Of a stretch of 64,000 nt of DNA, positions 33,378-41,583 are shown piece by piece. The stretch comes from Hyphomicrobiaceae bacterium. GTDB taxonomy: Bacteria > Pseudomonadota > Alphaproteobacteria > Rhizobiales > Hyphomicrobiaceae. The notes beneath the pieces are model-generated. The model was not told where the DNA came from and searched no databases. It worked only from the letters and a program-made list of their open reading frames with translations. The position numbers were made by a program, and so were the translations under genes. Position 1 is the stretch's first letter; every line of letters begins with the position of its first letter. The stretch spans positions 1 through 64,000 of the forward strand of contig JAGRKV010000008.1 in NCBI GenBank assembly GCA_020442165.1, read 5' to 3'.

Positions 33378-35090
33378 TTATAGCTTCTTGAGATATTCGA
33401 GCAATGCGTTCTTGTCTTCATCGGGCAGATTGGTTCCGTATTCGTGCCCGCAGCGGCTATTGCCCGAGGCAATCTCGGTGCATGACGTCGTGGTCAAAGT
33501 CGAGGTGAGACCTGTCTGCTGAGCGGCCAAGCCAACACGCTTGGGATCATAGAAGGGTCCCACCTCGAAGGCGGGAGGACGCTTCGTGGAGGGTTCGAGC
33601 AAATCGCGCAGGGTGGGTACGGAGCCGTTATGCAGATAGGGGGCTGCGGCCCAGATGCCGTTTAGAACCTTGGCCGCGTATCCCGGTTCATTTGGCGGTA
33701 ATGAACAGTCGGTGCCCTCGGGTGGTGGTGCCGCATTTTGTGACTGCAGCAACATCTGCAGTGAGTTGACCGCTTCAGCGTGCGATGGCCCGGCGTGGAT
33801 CCTGGTCCGCACTCCGGGTTTCTGGAGTACGAGCATTGCCAGGGTGTCGGTCGTGAACTTCAATACCTTGGCAGCTTTTTCCCGTTGCGCCATGCCGGCG
33901 TCGGCCAGAATCCCTGTGTCGACGTCGCGATTGAGCAGCATGACGGCGCGCGCATCCGTTCTAATTACATTAGGAGCCAGGACGCAGGTTTTCCAGAAAC
34001 CGCCTTGTTCCTTGATGCCGTGGCATCCATCGCACTGCTGCTTGAAGATTTCTTCGCCTCGGACCGCCATCGTCTCGTCGAGGTCCCACGGCCATTTCGG
34101 AGAGCCGAGTTGCGACATGAGAACTTCTAGTTCCTGGAGGTTGGCGAACTGAACGGAGTTGACGGCGAAGAAATCGAGTGAACGGTCACCGTTGGGTTCG
34201 TTTTTTTTGCCGGGCTGGAACTCGGCGAATACGCCGATCGCTTGGCCAATATTGCGAGCCAGAATGCCGACCGGCGTGGTGTTATCGGCGATCCCCGTCC
34301 ACTGCACGCGGGTCTGGCGATGGACATTCCAAAGAAACGGATAACGGACAGGGGCCAGTGCAGGCTCAATGTTCTGCTCCAGGATGTCGTGCGCCGGCAG
34401 GCCCAAATCGAGCCCCGCTAGGCGGTTGAAAATCATTGCAACCGCATCGAGCCTGCCGACGCCCCAGCGGCCCACTTCGGGAAGCGAGCCCCTGACCAGT
34501 GTGTGATAGCGGTTGTACCAATAGCGGAACGACCACCGCAGCTGGTCTTCGACAGCGGTGCCGGTGTTGGGACCAAGCAGCGCGCGTGAAAACTCCTTGT
34601 AGGCGTTCGGGTCCACCGCGACCGCCGTGGCGGCGATGTCGATGTCGCGCAAGAAGGCCTGGAAGTCGATCATCGCCGGGGCGCCATCGACCCGGTACGT
34701 TTTGCCATCATGTCGAATGTCGCGTGTGTGGCATGCGGCACAGGTGATGCCGAGCATTTCTTCGCCGAAGGGGCCCGTTGCCGTCAGGCCGAGCGGAAGG
34801 TTGTGAAGGCTGCCCGCGTCCGGCAGGTAGCCGTAACGGACAAGGCCGTCGTGAAGGAAGGGCTTTCCGTCAGGCGACTTGAACGCCCGCAACCAGTTCA
34901 GCGGTATGATGCGTGAACCCTGATCGAGGGAATAGAAGCGGCTCCTCTTTTCAGGGGTCCAGACTGGTCCTTGATCGACGGCGCTCGGCTGGTCTGAAGT
35001 TTGTGCCCAGCCAGCGGTTGGCGCGGCAGTGCTCAATACCGCCAGCAACGAAGCAATTACGAAGGAGAGGTGACGTTTCACCACGGTCAT
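33378..35090 (-). CDS. Periplasmic dihaem c-type cytochrome (RoxA / cytochrome c peroxidase-like)
   Basis: A 570-residue exported protein with a signal peptide ending near 'TAGWAQT' and two c-type haem motifs, 'CAACH' (about residue 116) and 'CDGCH' (about residue 350). The architecture and motifs such as 'AAPYLHNGSVPTLRDLLEP' match the di-haem cytochrome c peroxidase superfamily branch that includes rubber oxygenase RoxA. Its length is closer to RoxA-like proteins (about 650-680) than to classical CcpA (about 330). Cys pairs near the C terminus ('TDCSLPP', 'TSCTEIASGNSRCGHEYG') could form disulfides. It precedes the cyclase gene in the same transcription unit and sits near a P450-like gene, suggesting oxidative chemistry on a lipid or organic substrate; this is inference. 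Confidence 0.85.
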   Translation of the reverse strand: MTVVKRHLSFVIASLLAVLSTAAPTAGWAQTSDQPSAVDQGPVWTPEKRSRFYSLDQGSRIIPLNWLRAFKSPDGKPFLHDGLVRYGYLPDAGSLHNLPLGLTATGPFGEEMLGITCAACHTRDIRHDGKTYRVDGAPAMIDFQAFLRDIDIAATAVAVDPNAYKEFSRALLGPNTGTAVEDQLRWSFRYWYNRYHTLVRGSLPEVGRWGVGRLDAVAMIFNRLAGLDLGLPAHDILEQNIEPALAPVRYPFLWNVHRQTRVQWTGIADNTTPVGILARNIGQAIGVFAEFQPGKKNEPNGDRSLDFFAVNSVQFANLQELEVLMSQLGSPKWPWDLDETMAVRGEEIFKQQCDGCHGIKEQGGFWKTCVLAPNVIRTDARAVMLLNRDVDTGILADAGMAQREKAAKVLKFTTDTLAMLVLQKPGVRTRIHAGPSHAEAVNSLQMLLQSQNAAPPPEGTDCSLPPNEPGYAAKVLNGIWAAAPYLHNGSVPTLRDLLEPSTKRPPAFEVGPFYDPKRVGLAAQQTGLTSTLTTTSCTEIASGNSRCGHEYGTNLPDEDKNALLEYLKKL

Positions 35091-35638
35091 GAGCTGGATT
35101 CCCGAAACGCAAACTATTGGGTGAGTTCTCCGATTTGCCGAACTTATCCAGAAACCCGCTGCCTTGAAACGATACAGGTGAGACTTGGTGGATTAGTTGC
35201 CTGCCGCCTCTTGGTGATTTGAGAAATCGGCGCGTTAACTTGCCAGGGGGCCGGGCCGATGGACCGCCAAATAGTTCTTTTGATAAGGGCGCTCAAGTAC
35301 AGTGACTGGGGCCGCGCTTCGCCGCCAAGTGTCGTCGGCAGTATTGCCGGCTTGCTTTATCCTATGACTTCTTGGGTGAGACCGACGTGCCAGGGACGTT
35401 TCCCAGCACGTCTTTGCCATGTAGGCGGCTCGGCACGCCGCGGGAATGACAAAATGGCCCTTCCCGCCCGAGTCTCTCTCTTGCCGGTGGTCATGCGGGG
35501 GAGTGCATGACCGTTCTTAGAGATCCCCAAAACAGATTAAAGGTTAGGTCCGTCCGTGGCGTTGCGCTGTGTGTTAGGTCACAACCGTTCAGTTTTGCGC
35601 CACGTTGGGTACATCGCAATCAATGCAATGCGCATCCA
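35091..35638. other. Intergenic region between the dihaem cytochrome and Crp-family genes
   Basis: About 550 bp with no supportable gene. It must contain the promoter of the dihaem cytochrome-cyclase unit. I looked for a symmetric Crp (TGTGA-N6-TCACA) or FNR (TTGAT-N4-ATCAA) box and found none that is convincing. Confidence 0.45.
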
Positions 35639-36361
35639 TTACTTTGATGGTTGTTCCCCCGCTGCTTGCCGAACCATGTTCGTGAGGCGGTCCATGTCTT
35701 CGATCCACAGCGTCCGTCCACGCCGGCTGACGATACCCTTGCGCGTTAGATAGCTGAGGTGACGGCTCACCGCTTCGCGATGCGTGCTGATCTGCGCGGC
35801 GAGTTCCGTTTGTGACGGCGCATTCTCGATGTAAGTCTTGTTGGGCTGATTCTGGATCTGGCGGCCATGCTCCCGTGACAGGCGAAGCAGCTCTGCCTCT
35901 ATGCGATCGTTGACGGCGAGCGTGGAGAATTCGAACACGCGCGCTGTCAAACATCTGAGCTGCGTGACGAGATGGCGGATGATGGCATGCGCGATTTCAA
36001 GCTCGCTCATCATCAACTTGTTGAACTGTTCGGCGGGAAGGATGGCGACGCGGCAGTGCTGCTCCGCCTCCACGCTGGCGGATCGCGGTGCGCCGTCAAT
36101 CGCCGCGAACTCGCCAAAGAGGTCTCCTTGCGCAATCTTGCGCAGGCCGACGATCTTTCCTTGCGGCGAATAGATCCGCACCTTGGCGAAGCCTGCCAGG
36201 ACGAAATAGACGTCCGTATCCTGGTCCAAATAGCTGATGATCTGTTGGCCGGGTGCAAAGTCGCGAAAGACGCAGGCGCGGGCGATCCGCTCCAAACTCG
36301 AGTCCGGCGCCTTGTCGAAAAGCGGGATCTTTCGCAGCTCGGTTTGGTTACCCGTTTGCAA
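35639..36361 (-). CDS. Crp/Fnr family regulator with intact cyclic-nucleotide pocket
   Basis: A 240-residue transcription factor. The N-terminal sensor has the phosphate-binding cassette 'GDLFGEFAAIDGAPRSASVEA', with Gly-Glu and Arg-Ser at the positions that hold the cAMP ribose and phosphate in CRP. There is no cluster of N-terminal Cys, so it is not an FNR-type iron-sulfur sensor. After the dimer helix, the C-terminal helix-turn-helix reads 'SQTELAAQISTHREAVSRHL'. It probably responds to cAMP or cGMP, and a class III cyclase gene lies 2.3 kb downstream on the same strand. The genes are separated by a 548-bp spacer, so any link is functional rather than operonic. Confidence 0.92.
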   Translation of the reverse strand: MQTGNQTELRKIPLFDKAPDSSLERIARACVFRDFAPGQQIISYLDQDTDVYFVLAGFAKVRIYSPQGKIVGLRKIAQGDLFGEFAAIDGAPRSASVEAEQHCRVAILPAEQFNKLMMSELEIAHAIIRHLVTQLRCLTARVFEFSTLAVNDRIEAELLRLSREHGRQIQNQPNKTYIENAPSQTELAAQISTHREAVSRHLSYLTRKGIVSRRGRTLWIEDMDRLTNMVRQAAGEQPSK

Positions 36362-36576
36362 GGCCTTCCTCGGAATTGCGCGTTTCGGCCATATCTAAAT
36401 GTTACATTAAGCGATCCAGGGAGGCCAATCCAATCTCGTGGAGCCGCCAGGGCAAGGTTATTGAGCTTGGCGAAGTGTCCCTGTCGCGGGTTTCATGGCG
36501 GTGACACCTCTATTTCAAGACGGCGTTCAGTTTTGATTTGGCGGTTGGATGCAACTGGTCGCGTCGGGCGAAAGCC

Positions 36577-37080
36577 TCAAGTGGTCAGGAGATCTTTGTT
36601 GCCGCTGCTGGCTGCGGCCTCAATATTGTGCATGTCGTCATCGGACAGGCCGAAGTGGTGGCCGATTTCGTGGACGAGAACGTGCGTTACAAGATCGCCC
36701 AGCGGCTCGTCGCCTGTTTCGGCCCAGTAATCGAGAATTGCGCGACGATAGAGAAAGACCATGTCGGGCGTGCGTGGCAGGTCCGCCGTCGACTGGCGAT
36801 TGACGCTGACGCCCTGATAAAGGCCCATGAGGTCCAAAGCATCGTCGATGCCAAGTTCATCCAGGACTTCGTCCGTCGCGTAGTCCTCTATGCGGATAGC
36901 GATATCGCCACTTATGTTGCGGACGAAATCGGGAAGCCGGTTCCACGCTGCGATGGCAAGGCGCTCGATGTCATCGAGACTGGGGGCGACGGCGTTTGAC
37001 CAATCATTGCCTGGCTCCGGATCTGGCTGCGGCACGGGGCTTTCCTTCGTTTCCGCCTGAGTTGCGATCTGGCTTTGCAA
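36577..37080 (-). CDS. Small zincin-like metallopeptidase family protein
   Basis: A 167-residue protein of the small zincin family (PF06262). It has the zinc motif 'VLVHEIGHHFGLSDDDM' (His-Glu-x2-His plus downstream Asp), the upstream 'DMVFLYRRAILDYW' strand and an N-terminal segment rich in Pro and Glu. Members are cytoplasmic proteins of unknown substrate, found in many bacteria. It starts 34 bp after the phosphonate-type ABC ATPase gene and is the last gene of that minus-strand unit, an association I do not recognise as standard. Confidence 0.9.
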   Translation of the reverse strand: MQSQIATQAETKESPVPQPDPEPGNDWSNAVAPSLDDIERLAIAAWNRLPDFVRNISGDIAIRIEDYATDEVLDELGIDDALDLMGLYQGVSVNRQSTADLPRTPDMVFLYRRAILDYWAETGDEPLGDLVTHVLVHEIGHHFGLSDDDMHNIEAAASSGNKDLLTT

Positions 37081-37114
37081 TGCCAGTGGCGGCGGTGGCC
37101 TGTGGCGAACCCGA

Positions 37115-37888
37115 TCATTGCGCAGCGCGGCCGAGGGCCTGTTCGCGTTCGGGTGTCGAACCCTGATAGATCCGATCGAGTACCGCTGGGTCTAGCTTGC
37201 TGGTTGGACCCTCGAAGACAATCCGCCCCTGGTTGAGGCCGACGATCCAATCGGCAAAGCGCGTGGCCAGCTCGACCTGATGCAGGCTCACGACCGCCCT
37301 TATTCCGTCGTGCCGCGTCAGCGTATCGATCAGCGTGAGGATCTGGGCTGCCGTGGCGGGGTCGAGGCTCGCCACGGGCTCGTCGGCGAGGATGAGCGAG
37401 GGTTCCTGGGCGAGCGCACGGGCAATACCCACGCGCTGCTGCTCGCCGCCGGACAGTTGCTGCGCCGGGGTGTAAGCGCGGTCGAGGAGGCCCACGCGAT
37501 CCAGCATGGCGAGCGCCAGCAGGCGATCGCGTTGTGGCGGTGGAAGGAGGGCATGGATGCGGCCGAGGCGGCCCAAGCGCCCGTTGACGACATTTGCCAG
37601 CGCCGACAGGCGGCCGACGAGATGGTGCTGCTGAAACACCATGCCGGTATCGCGGCGGTGTGTCTTGAGCGTCGACCGGGTGGCGTCAATCGGTATGCCA
37701 TGACGGTTGCGCACGGTGCCGCGCGTTGGCGCCACCAGTCCATTGGCAACGCGCAGCATGGTCGACTTGCCGGCACCGGATGGACCAAGCAGAACCGTGA
37801 AGCGGTGTTTGCCAAGCGACAGGCAGATGTCGTCGAGGGCGGTGCGATCCGCCGCGAACTCAACCGAAACGTGCTCCAGCCGGATCAT
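37115..37888 (-). CDS. phnC: Phosphonate-type ABC transporter ATP-binding protein
   Basis: A 257-residue ABC ATPase that powers import by PhnD/PhnE. It has Walker A 'LGPSGAGKST', the signature 'LSGGEQQRVGIARAL' and Walker B 'LILADEPVASLDP'. The best match is PhnC-type ATPases of phosphonate/phosphite importers, judged by gene context with PhnD and PhnE. Its start overlaps the permease stop by 4 bp (ATGA-type), so the two are translationally coupled. The C terminus is slightly extended ('TPEREQALGRAAQ'). Confidence 0.92.
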   Translation of the reverse strand: MIRLEHVSVEFAADRTALDDICLSLGKHRFTVLLGPSGAGKSTMLRVANGLVAPTRGTVRNRHGIPIDATRSTLKTHRRDTGMVFQQHHLVGRLSALANVVNGRLGRLGRIHALLPPPQRDRLLALAMLDRVGLLDRAYTPAQQLSGGEQQRVGIARALAQEPSLILADEPVASLDPATAAQILTLIDTLTRHDGIRAVVSLHQVELATRFADWIVGLNQGRIVFEGPTSKLDPAVLDRIYQGSTPEREQALGRAAQ

Positions 37889-38718
37889 GGTGCCACGAGC
37901 CTCCTGCGGAGGATTGCGGAGAGACCATCGCAGATGGCCACCATGACGAGGATGACGGCGATGATTGGCACCAGGCGCGGGAAGTCAAGCAGGTCGACGG
38001 CGTTCTTCAACTGCTGGCCGATCCCCCCTGCGCCGACAAGACCGAGCACTGTCGATGAGCGGATGTTGAACTCCCACATGTAGAGCAAGGTGGAGGTGAG
38101 ACCCGGCAAGACCATCGGCAATAGGCCATAACGCAAGACGAGGAGGCGAGACGAGCCGGTGGCCGTCAACGCTTCGAGCGGGCGGGGATCGACGGCTTCG
38201 ATGTCCTCCGACCAGAGTTTGGCGATGGAGCCCGCGACATGGAAGGCGACGCCAAGGATGCCCGAAAAGGGACCGAGGCCGACAGCGGCGACGAACAGGA
38301 GGGCGAAGACGAAGGTGTCGATCGATCGCAGGACATTGAGTATGGAGCGTGCCGGCCAGTAGAGCGTGCGCGATGGCGTGACGTTTGCGGACGCCAGTAT
38401 GGTGAGCGGAATGGCAATGATCGCACCAAGAGTGGTCCCCAAGGTGGCAATGGCAACGGTCTCGGCGGCAGCGCGAAGCACGGCGTCGAAGTCCGTCAGG
38501 TCGGGTGGCCAGCTTCTCGCCAGCCAGCCGAAGAGGCGCGGGATGCCATCGATCAGGCGCGCAGGCTCGACATTCGAGACAGCGATGCAGAATGCATAGA
38601 AAACGAGCACGGCCGCCGCGACCGCCAATCGCTTGCCGCCTTTGCTGCGCTCTTTGCCGAGCAGGTCTCGGTAGCGTGCGTTGTCAGCTTCGTTGGCGAA
38701 CTGGCCGGCAGGGTGCAT
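37885..38718 (-). CDS. phnE: Phosphonate-type ABC transporter permease
   Basis: A 277-residue inner-membrane permease with about six helices. It shows the PhnE-type segment 'WPARSILNVLRSIDTFVFAL' and the loop that docks the ATPase in 'EALTATGSSRLLVLRYGLLP', followed by 'RSSTVLGLVGAGGIGQQL'. The N-terminal 30 residues are charged and cytoplasmic. It follows the binding-protein gene by 43 bp and overlaps the ATPase gene by 4 bp. Substrate may be a phosphonate, phosphite or a related oxyanion; no C-P lyase genes are in the window. Confidence 0.93.
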   Translation of the reverse strand: MHPAGQFANEADNARYRDLLGKERSKGGKRLAVAAAVLVFYAFCIAVSNVEPARLIDGIPRLFGWLARSWPPDLTDFDAVLRAAAETVAIATLGTTLGAIIAIPLTILASANVTPSRTLYWPARSILNVLRSIDTFVFALLFVAAVGLGPFSGILGVAFHVAGSIAKLWSEDIEAVDPRPLEALTATGSSRLLVLRYGLLPMVLPGLTSTLLYMWEFNIRSSTVLGLVGAGGIGQQLKNAVDLLDFPRLVPIIAVILVMVAICDGLSAILRRRLVAP

Positions 38719-38761
38719 GCGCCTATTTTTCCGTGTTGGAGGGGGGAGGTGCCGTACCGCC

Positions 38762-39658
38762 CTAATTGCCGTCCTTTATACGTCCGAGCGTGCGTCCGGC
38801 ATCTTCAATATATTTGTAGCTGGCGTGCGTGGCAGCAACCCAGCCGGTGTAACGCGGGGGCATGATCTCCTTGGCTTTGTCTTCGTCGATTGCGAGCACG
38901 GCTGCGCGGATCTTTTCGGTCAGCTCCTGGGCAAGCCCCTTGCGGACGACGAGTGCGTCATTAGGCAGCGGTTCGGATTGCCAGACCACCTTGACCTGCT
39001 CCTTGCTGACCAAGCCTTTGGCGATCATGGCGTCGAGATTGCGATTGTAATCTGAAGCGAGATCGACCTGACCATTGGCGACAGCCGTGACGTTGGCGGC
39101 GTGCGAGGCGCCGTCGCGGTACTTGAAGTAGGTCTTGGGGTCGATACCCTTTTGCGACAGGTAGTATGTCGGAATGAGCCAGCCCGATGTCGAGCCAACG
39201 TCGGCCAACGACAGGCTCATGCCCTTTGCGTCATCGGGATAGTTTTTAATTGTGAGGTCTGGACGGGCAATGATGATTGAATGATAGGTGGGCTTGCCGT
39301 CGTACTTGACGGTGGCGATCGCTTCAGCCCCACCCTGGTGATGTGCAAGGACGTAGCCCCATGGCCCCATCCAGGTCACGTCAGCTTGTCCGTTGGTGAG
39401 GGCGATGGCGATGCCGGCCCAGTCGGTCGTCACCGTCAATTCGTAATCGGCGCCGACGGCATCGGCAATGTACTTGAAGAACGGCTCATAGGCCTTGCGC
39501 GTGTCACCCGCAGTGGGTTGATAGGGGCCGACGGCGAAACGGATCTTTGTGCGTTCGGCTGCGCTCGATGATGCCGGGACCAGTTCAACAGCGGCCAGAA
39601 TCACTGAAATGGCACACATGATGTTCATTGAAGGTGTATTGCGGCGGCTTGCACGCAT
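38762..39658 (-). CDS. phnD: Phosphate/phosphite/phosphonate ABC transporter binding protein
   Basis: A 298-residue periplasmic receptor of the PhnD family with a signal peptide ending near 'ASSSAAERT'. It has 'KIRFAVGPYQPTAGDTRKAY', 'TWMGPWGYVLAHHQGGAEAI' (ligand loop) and 'LADVGSTSGWLIPTYYLSQK', which is the segment contacting the phospho group in PhnD-type proteins. AGGGAAG six bases before the ATG supports the start. It is the first gene of a unit phnD-phnE-phnC-zincin. The ligand cannot be fixed from sequence. Confidence 0.92.
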   Translation of the reverse strand: MRASRRNTPSMNIMCAISVILAAVELVPASSSAAERTKIRFAVGPYQPTAGDTRKAYEPFFKYIADAVGADYELTVTTDWAGIAIALTNGQADVTWMGPWGYVLAHHQGGAEAIATVKYDGKPTYHSIIIARPDLTIKNYPDDAKGMSLSLADVGSTSGWLIPTYYLSQKGIDPKTYFKYRDGASHAANVTAVANGQVDLASDYNRNLDAMIAKGLVSKEQVKVVWQSEPLPNDALVVRKGLAQELTEKIRAAVLAIDEDKAKEIMPPRYTGWVAATHASYKYIEDAGRTLGRIKDGN

Positions 39659-39865
39659 TCTATCTTCCCTATCGCTTGACTGCGTTCTTCAAATTCAACG
39701 GCACACTAGCCGCCCTTGTCTGCTACGACATCGAAACTTGTCGTGAGGTCAATGTCAGCATGGCGTGATTGGTACTGCCTCGTTGCTGGGTGCGTTGCCA
39801 GGCTTCCATCCGATTTGTGCGGGCCTCAGCCGAGTGCCGATATACAAATCTAGCGGGTTCAAGGG

Positions 39866-40693
39866 ATGTCCAGCCTTCAAGGGAGCGGTGGCGATGGGGT
39901 AGCGTCCGCGGGAACTGTGGTCATAACGGGTGCGACCAAGGGTATCGGGCTCGCCCTGGCTCGGCTGTTTGTCAGGCGCAGCCATTCGGTGGTGGTAATC
40001 GCACGCGATCAGCAGCGTCTTGATGCCGTCGCAGAGGGGTTGCGCGCGCTTGCTCGGCACGGCTGCATCGTTGTGCCGCTGGCGCTCGATGTCACGCATG
40101 ACGATGCAACTGTCCGGATCGATGAGACACTGGCCCAGCATGGGCTCGCGCTTGATATACTCATCAATAACGCTGGCATGGGTTTGGGCGGGCCGCTTGT
40201 CGAGCAGTCGCCGGCGGACCTTGAACGGCTCATCGCCTTGAACATCACGGCGCTGACGCGGCTGACACATCATGCCGTCAAGGTCATGAGGCCGCGTGGC
40301 AAGGGGCACGTCATCAACATCGCCTCTCTTGGAGGTTATGTCCCCGGCCCCAATCAGGCCGCGTACTACGCCAGCAAATCTTATGTCATTTCGCTTTCGG
40401 AAGCGGTCGATTGGGAACTCTCCGGTAGCGGTGTGCGTGTCAGCGTGGTTGTGCCCGGTCCGGTCCGAACGGACTTTCATGCCGATATGAAGGCCGAGAC
40501 CGCGTTCTATCGCCGGTTCTTGCCGGCGATGGAGCCTGAAGCCATCGCCCGATCCATCTATCGGGGATATTCGTTCGGGCAAGGCGTGATCGTCCCTGGT
40601 TTCTCCGCCCGCTTCCTTAGTGTCGCGCTGCGCATTCTTCCTCATCCGCTTACTGTCCCGCTGACGGGCTGGCTTCTCCGCCAGCGTCCGTGA
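39866..40693 (+). CDS. Short-chain dehydrogenase/reductase
   Basis: A 275-residue NAD(P)-dependent oxidoreductase of the classical SDR family. The cofactor motif is 'VVITGATKGIGLALARLF', the Asn-Asn-Ala-Gly is in 'ILINNAGMGLGGP', the catalytic Ser in 'VINIASLGGY' and the Tyr-x3-Lys in 'AAYYASKSYVISL'. The C-terminal amphipathic tail ('FSARFLSVALRILPHPLTVP') suggests membrane association. Substrate unknown. It is divergent from the phnD gene and followed by a 344-bp gap. Confidence 0.95.
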   Translation: MSSLQGSGGDGVASAGTVVITGATKGIGLALARLFVRRSHSVVVIARDQQRLDAVAEGLRALARHGCIVVPLALDVTHDDATVRIDETLAQHGLALDILINNAGMGLGGPLVEQSPADLERLIALNITALTRLTHHAVKVMRPRGKGHVINIASLGGYVPGPNQAAYYASKSYVISLSEAVDWELSGSGVRVSVVVPGPVRTDFHADMKAETAFYRRFLPAMEPEAIARSIYRGYSFGQGVIVPGFSARFLSVALRILPHPLTVPLTGWLLRQRP

Positions 40694-41037
40694 TGCTCAC
40701 AGGCATCCGCCGCCATCCCATGCGACTTCGTGCCCTAAGCAATATTCGTGATGGGGCGTCTCTTCGTTACGAATGTGGAAACCATTCCGGTGCAGAATGT
40801 TCTTCGTGGCAGCGGATGATGTTTCGCGTACCGCGCGCCGCATGGCGCGGCGATTGTGTTGTGTGCTTCAGCGCACATTGATTGCCGCGCCGCTCGATAT
40901 ATCCCCAAAAACAGCTTCTGAGTTTCCGTCACCGTCGCGCTGGCTCAATGACTGCGGGCTGCGGCCGCTGGATATATCCACTTTGGCGTCTACGAAATTT
41001 GGCCGAGCTGGAATGGATGCGCCGACGCTGCGATGGC
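40694..41037. other. Intergenic region with two GATATATC palindromes
   Basis: 344 bp between convergent genes (SDR + and DUF2244 -), with no recognisable gene. Two palindromes, GATATATC at 40896-40903 and GGATATATCC at 40970-40979, have centres 75 bp apart. They are described in the findings. Confidence 0.4.
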
Positions 41038-41541
41038 CTAATGCGTCGCTGCCCGGGCCACTTGAATGGCGTCCGTCAGCACGGACGCAAACTCCTTGCG
41101 TTCGCCATCGGTGAGGAATTGGCCGAACGGCATCCGCTTGCCATGGGAAATAAGTGAGAGCGCCGTGCGCCCGTCGACAGCCTCGGCGCATTGAACCCGA
41201 ACCCAATAGGGATTGAAGTCGAATTTCTCCTCCTTCCCCGAAGGGTGGATGCGTGTGACCGTCAGGAGGCCGGGCGCAAGGTCGACTGTTTCGTAGAGAC
41301 GCCCGTCGCGATAGTTGAGACGAAATGCGATATACACGAGCAGGACGTCCAGGCCGAAAAAGCCGAAAACCGGCCAGGCTCCCATCATTACGAAGGCAAT
41401 GCCGGCGACAAAACTGACAAATCCGAGTGCCGACATCAGAATCAGGAAGCCGTGAGGGCTCAGTGAACGGTATGACGTCAGGACCCACCGTGAGTGTGTT
41501 TCGGGCGTTGGCGGTGCTGGTGTTGGAGCAGGGGCGTTCAT
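41038..41541 (-). CDS. DUF2244 family membrane protein
   Basis: A 167-residue protein with two transmembrane helices ('GFLILMSALGFVSFVAGIAF', 'MGAWPVFGFFGLDVLLVYIA'), preceded by the family motif 'LTSYRSLSPHG' and followed by 'DLAPGLLTVTRIHPSGKEE'. DUF2244 is a widespread alphaproteobacterial family of unknown function, often next to the endonuclease III gene, as here (42 bp apart, divergent). A long antisense frame continues upstream across nth but is rejected as non-coding. Confidence 0.9.
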   Translation of the reverse strand: MNAPAPTPAPPTPETHSRWVLTSYRSLSPHGFLILMSALGFVSFVAGIAFVMMGAWPVFGFFGLDVLLVYIAFRLNYRDGRLYETVDLAPGLLTVTRIHPSGKEEKFDFNPYWVRVQCAEAVDGRTALSLISHGKRMPFGQFLTDGERKEFASVLTDAIQVARAATH

Positions 41542-41583
41542 GGATGTCGCGCGTAAAGCCTGATCTGGAAGCTTGGGTATAAC

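Noticed and set aside
35235..35510. Short frames on both strands in the spacer upstream of the dihaem cytochrome gene
   Set aside because: No ribosome sites, no recognisable composition and overlapping each other; treated as non-coding.
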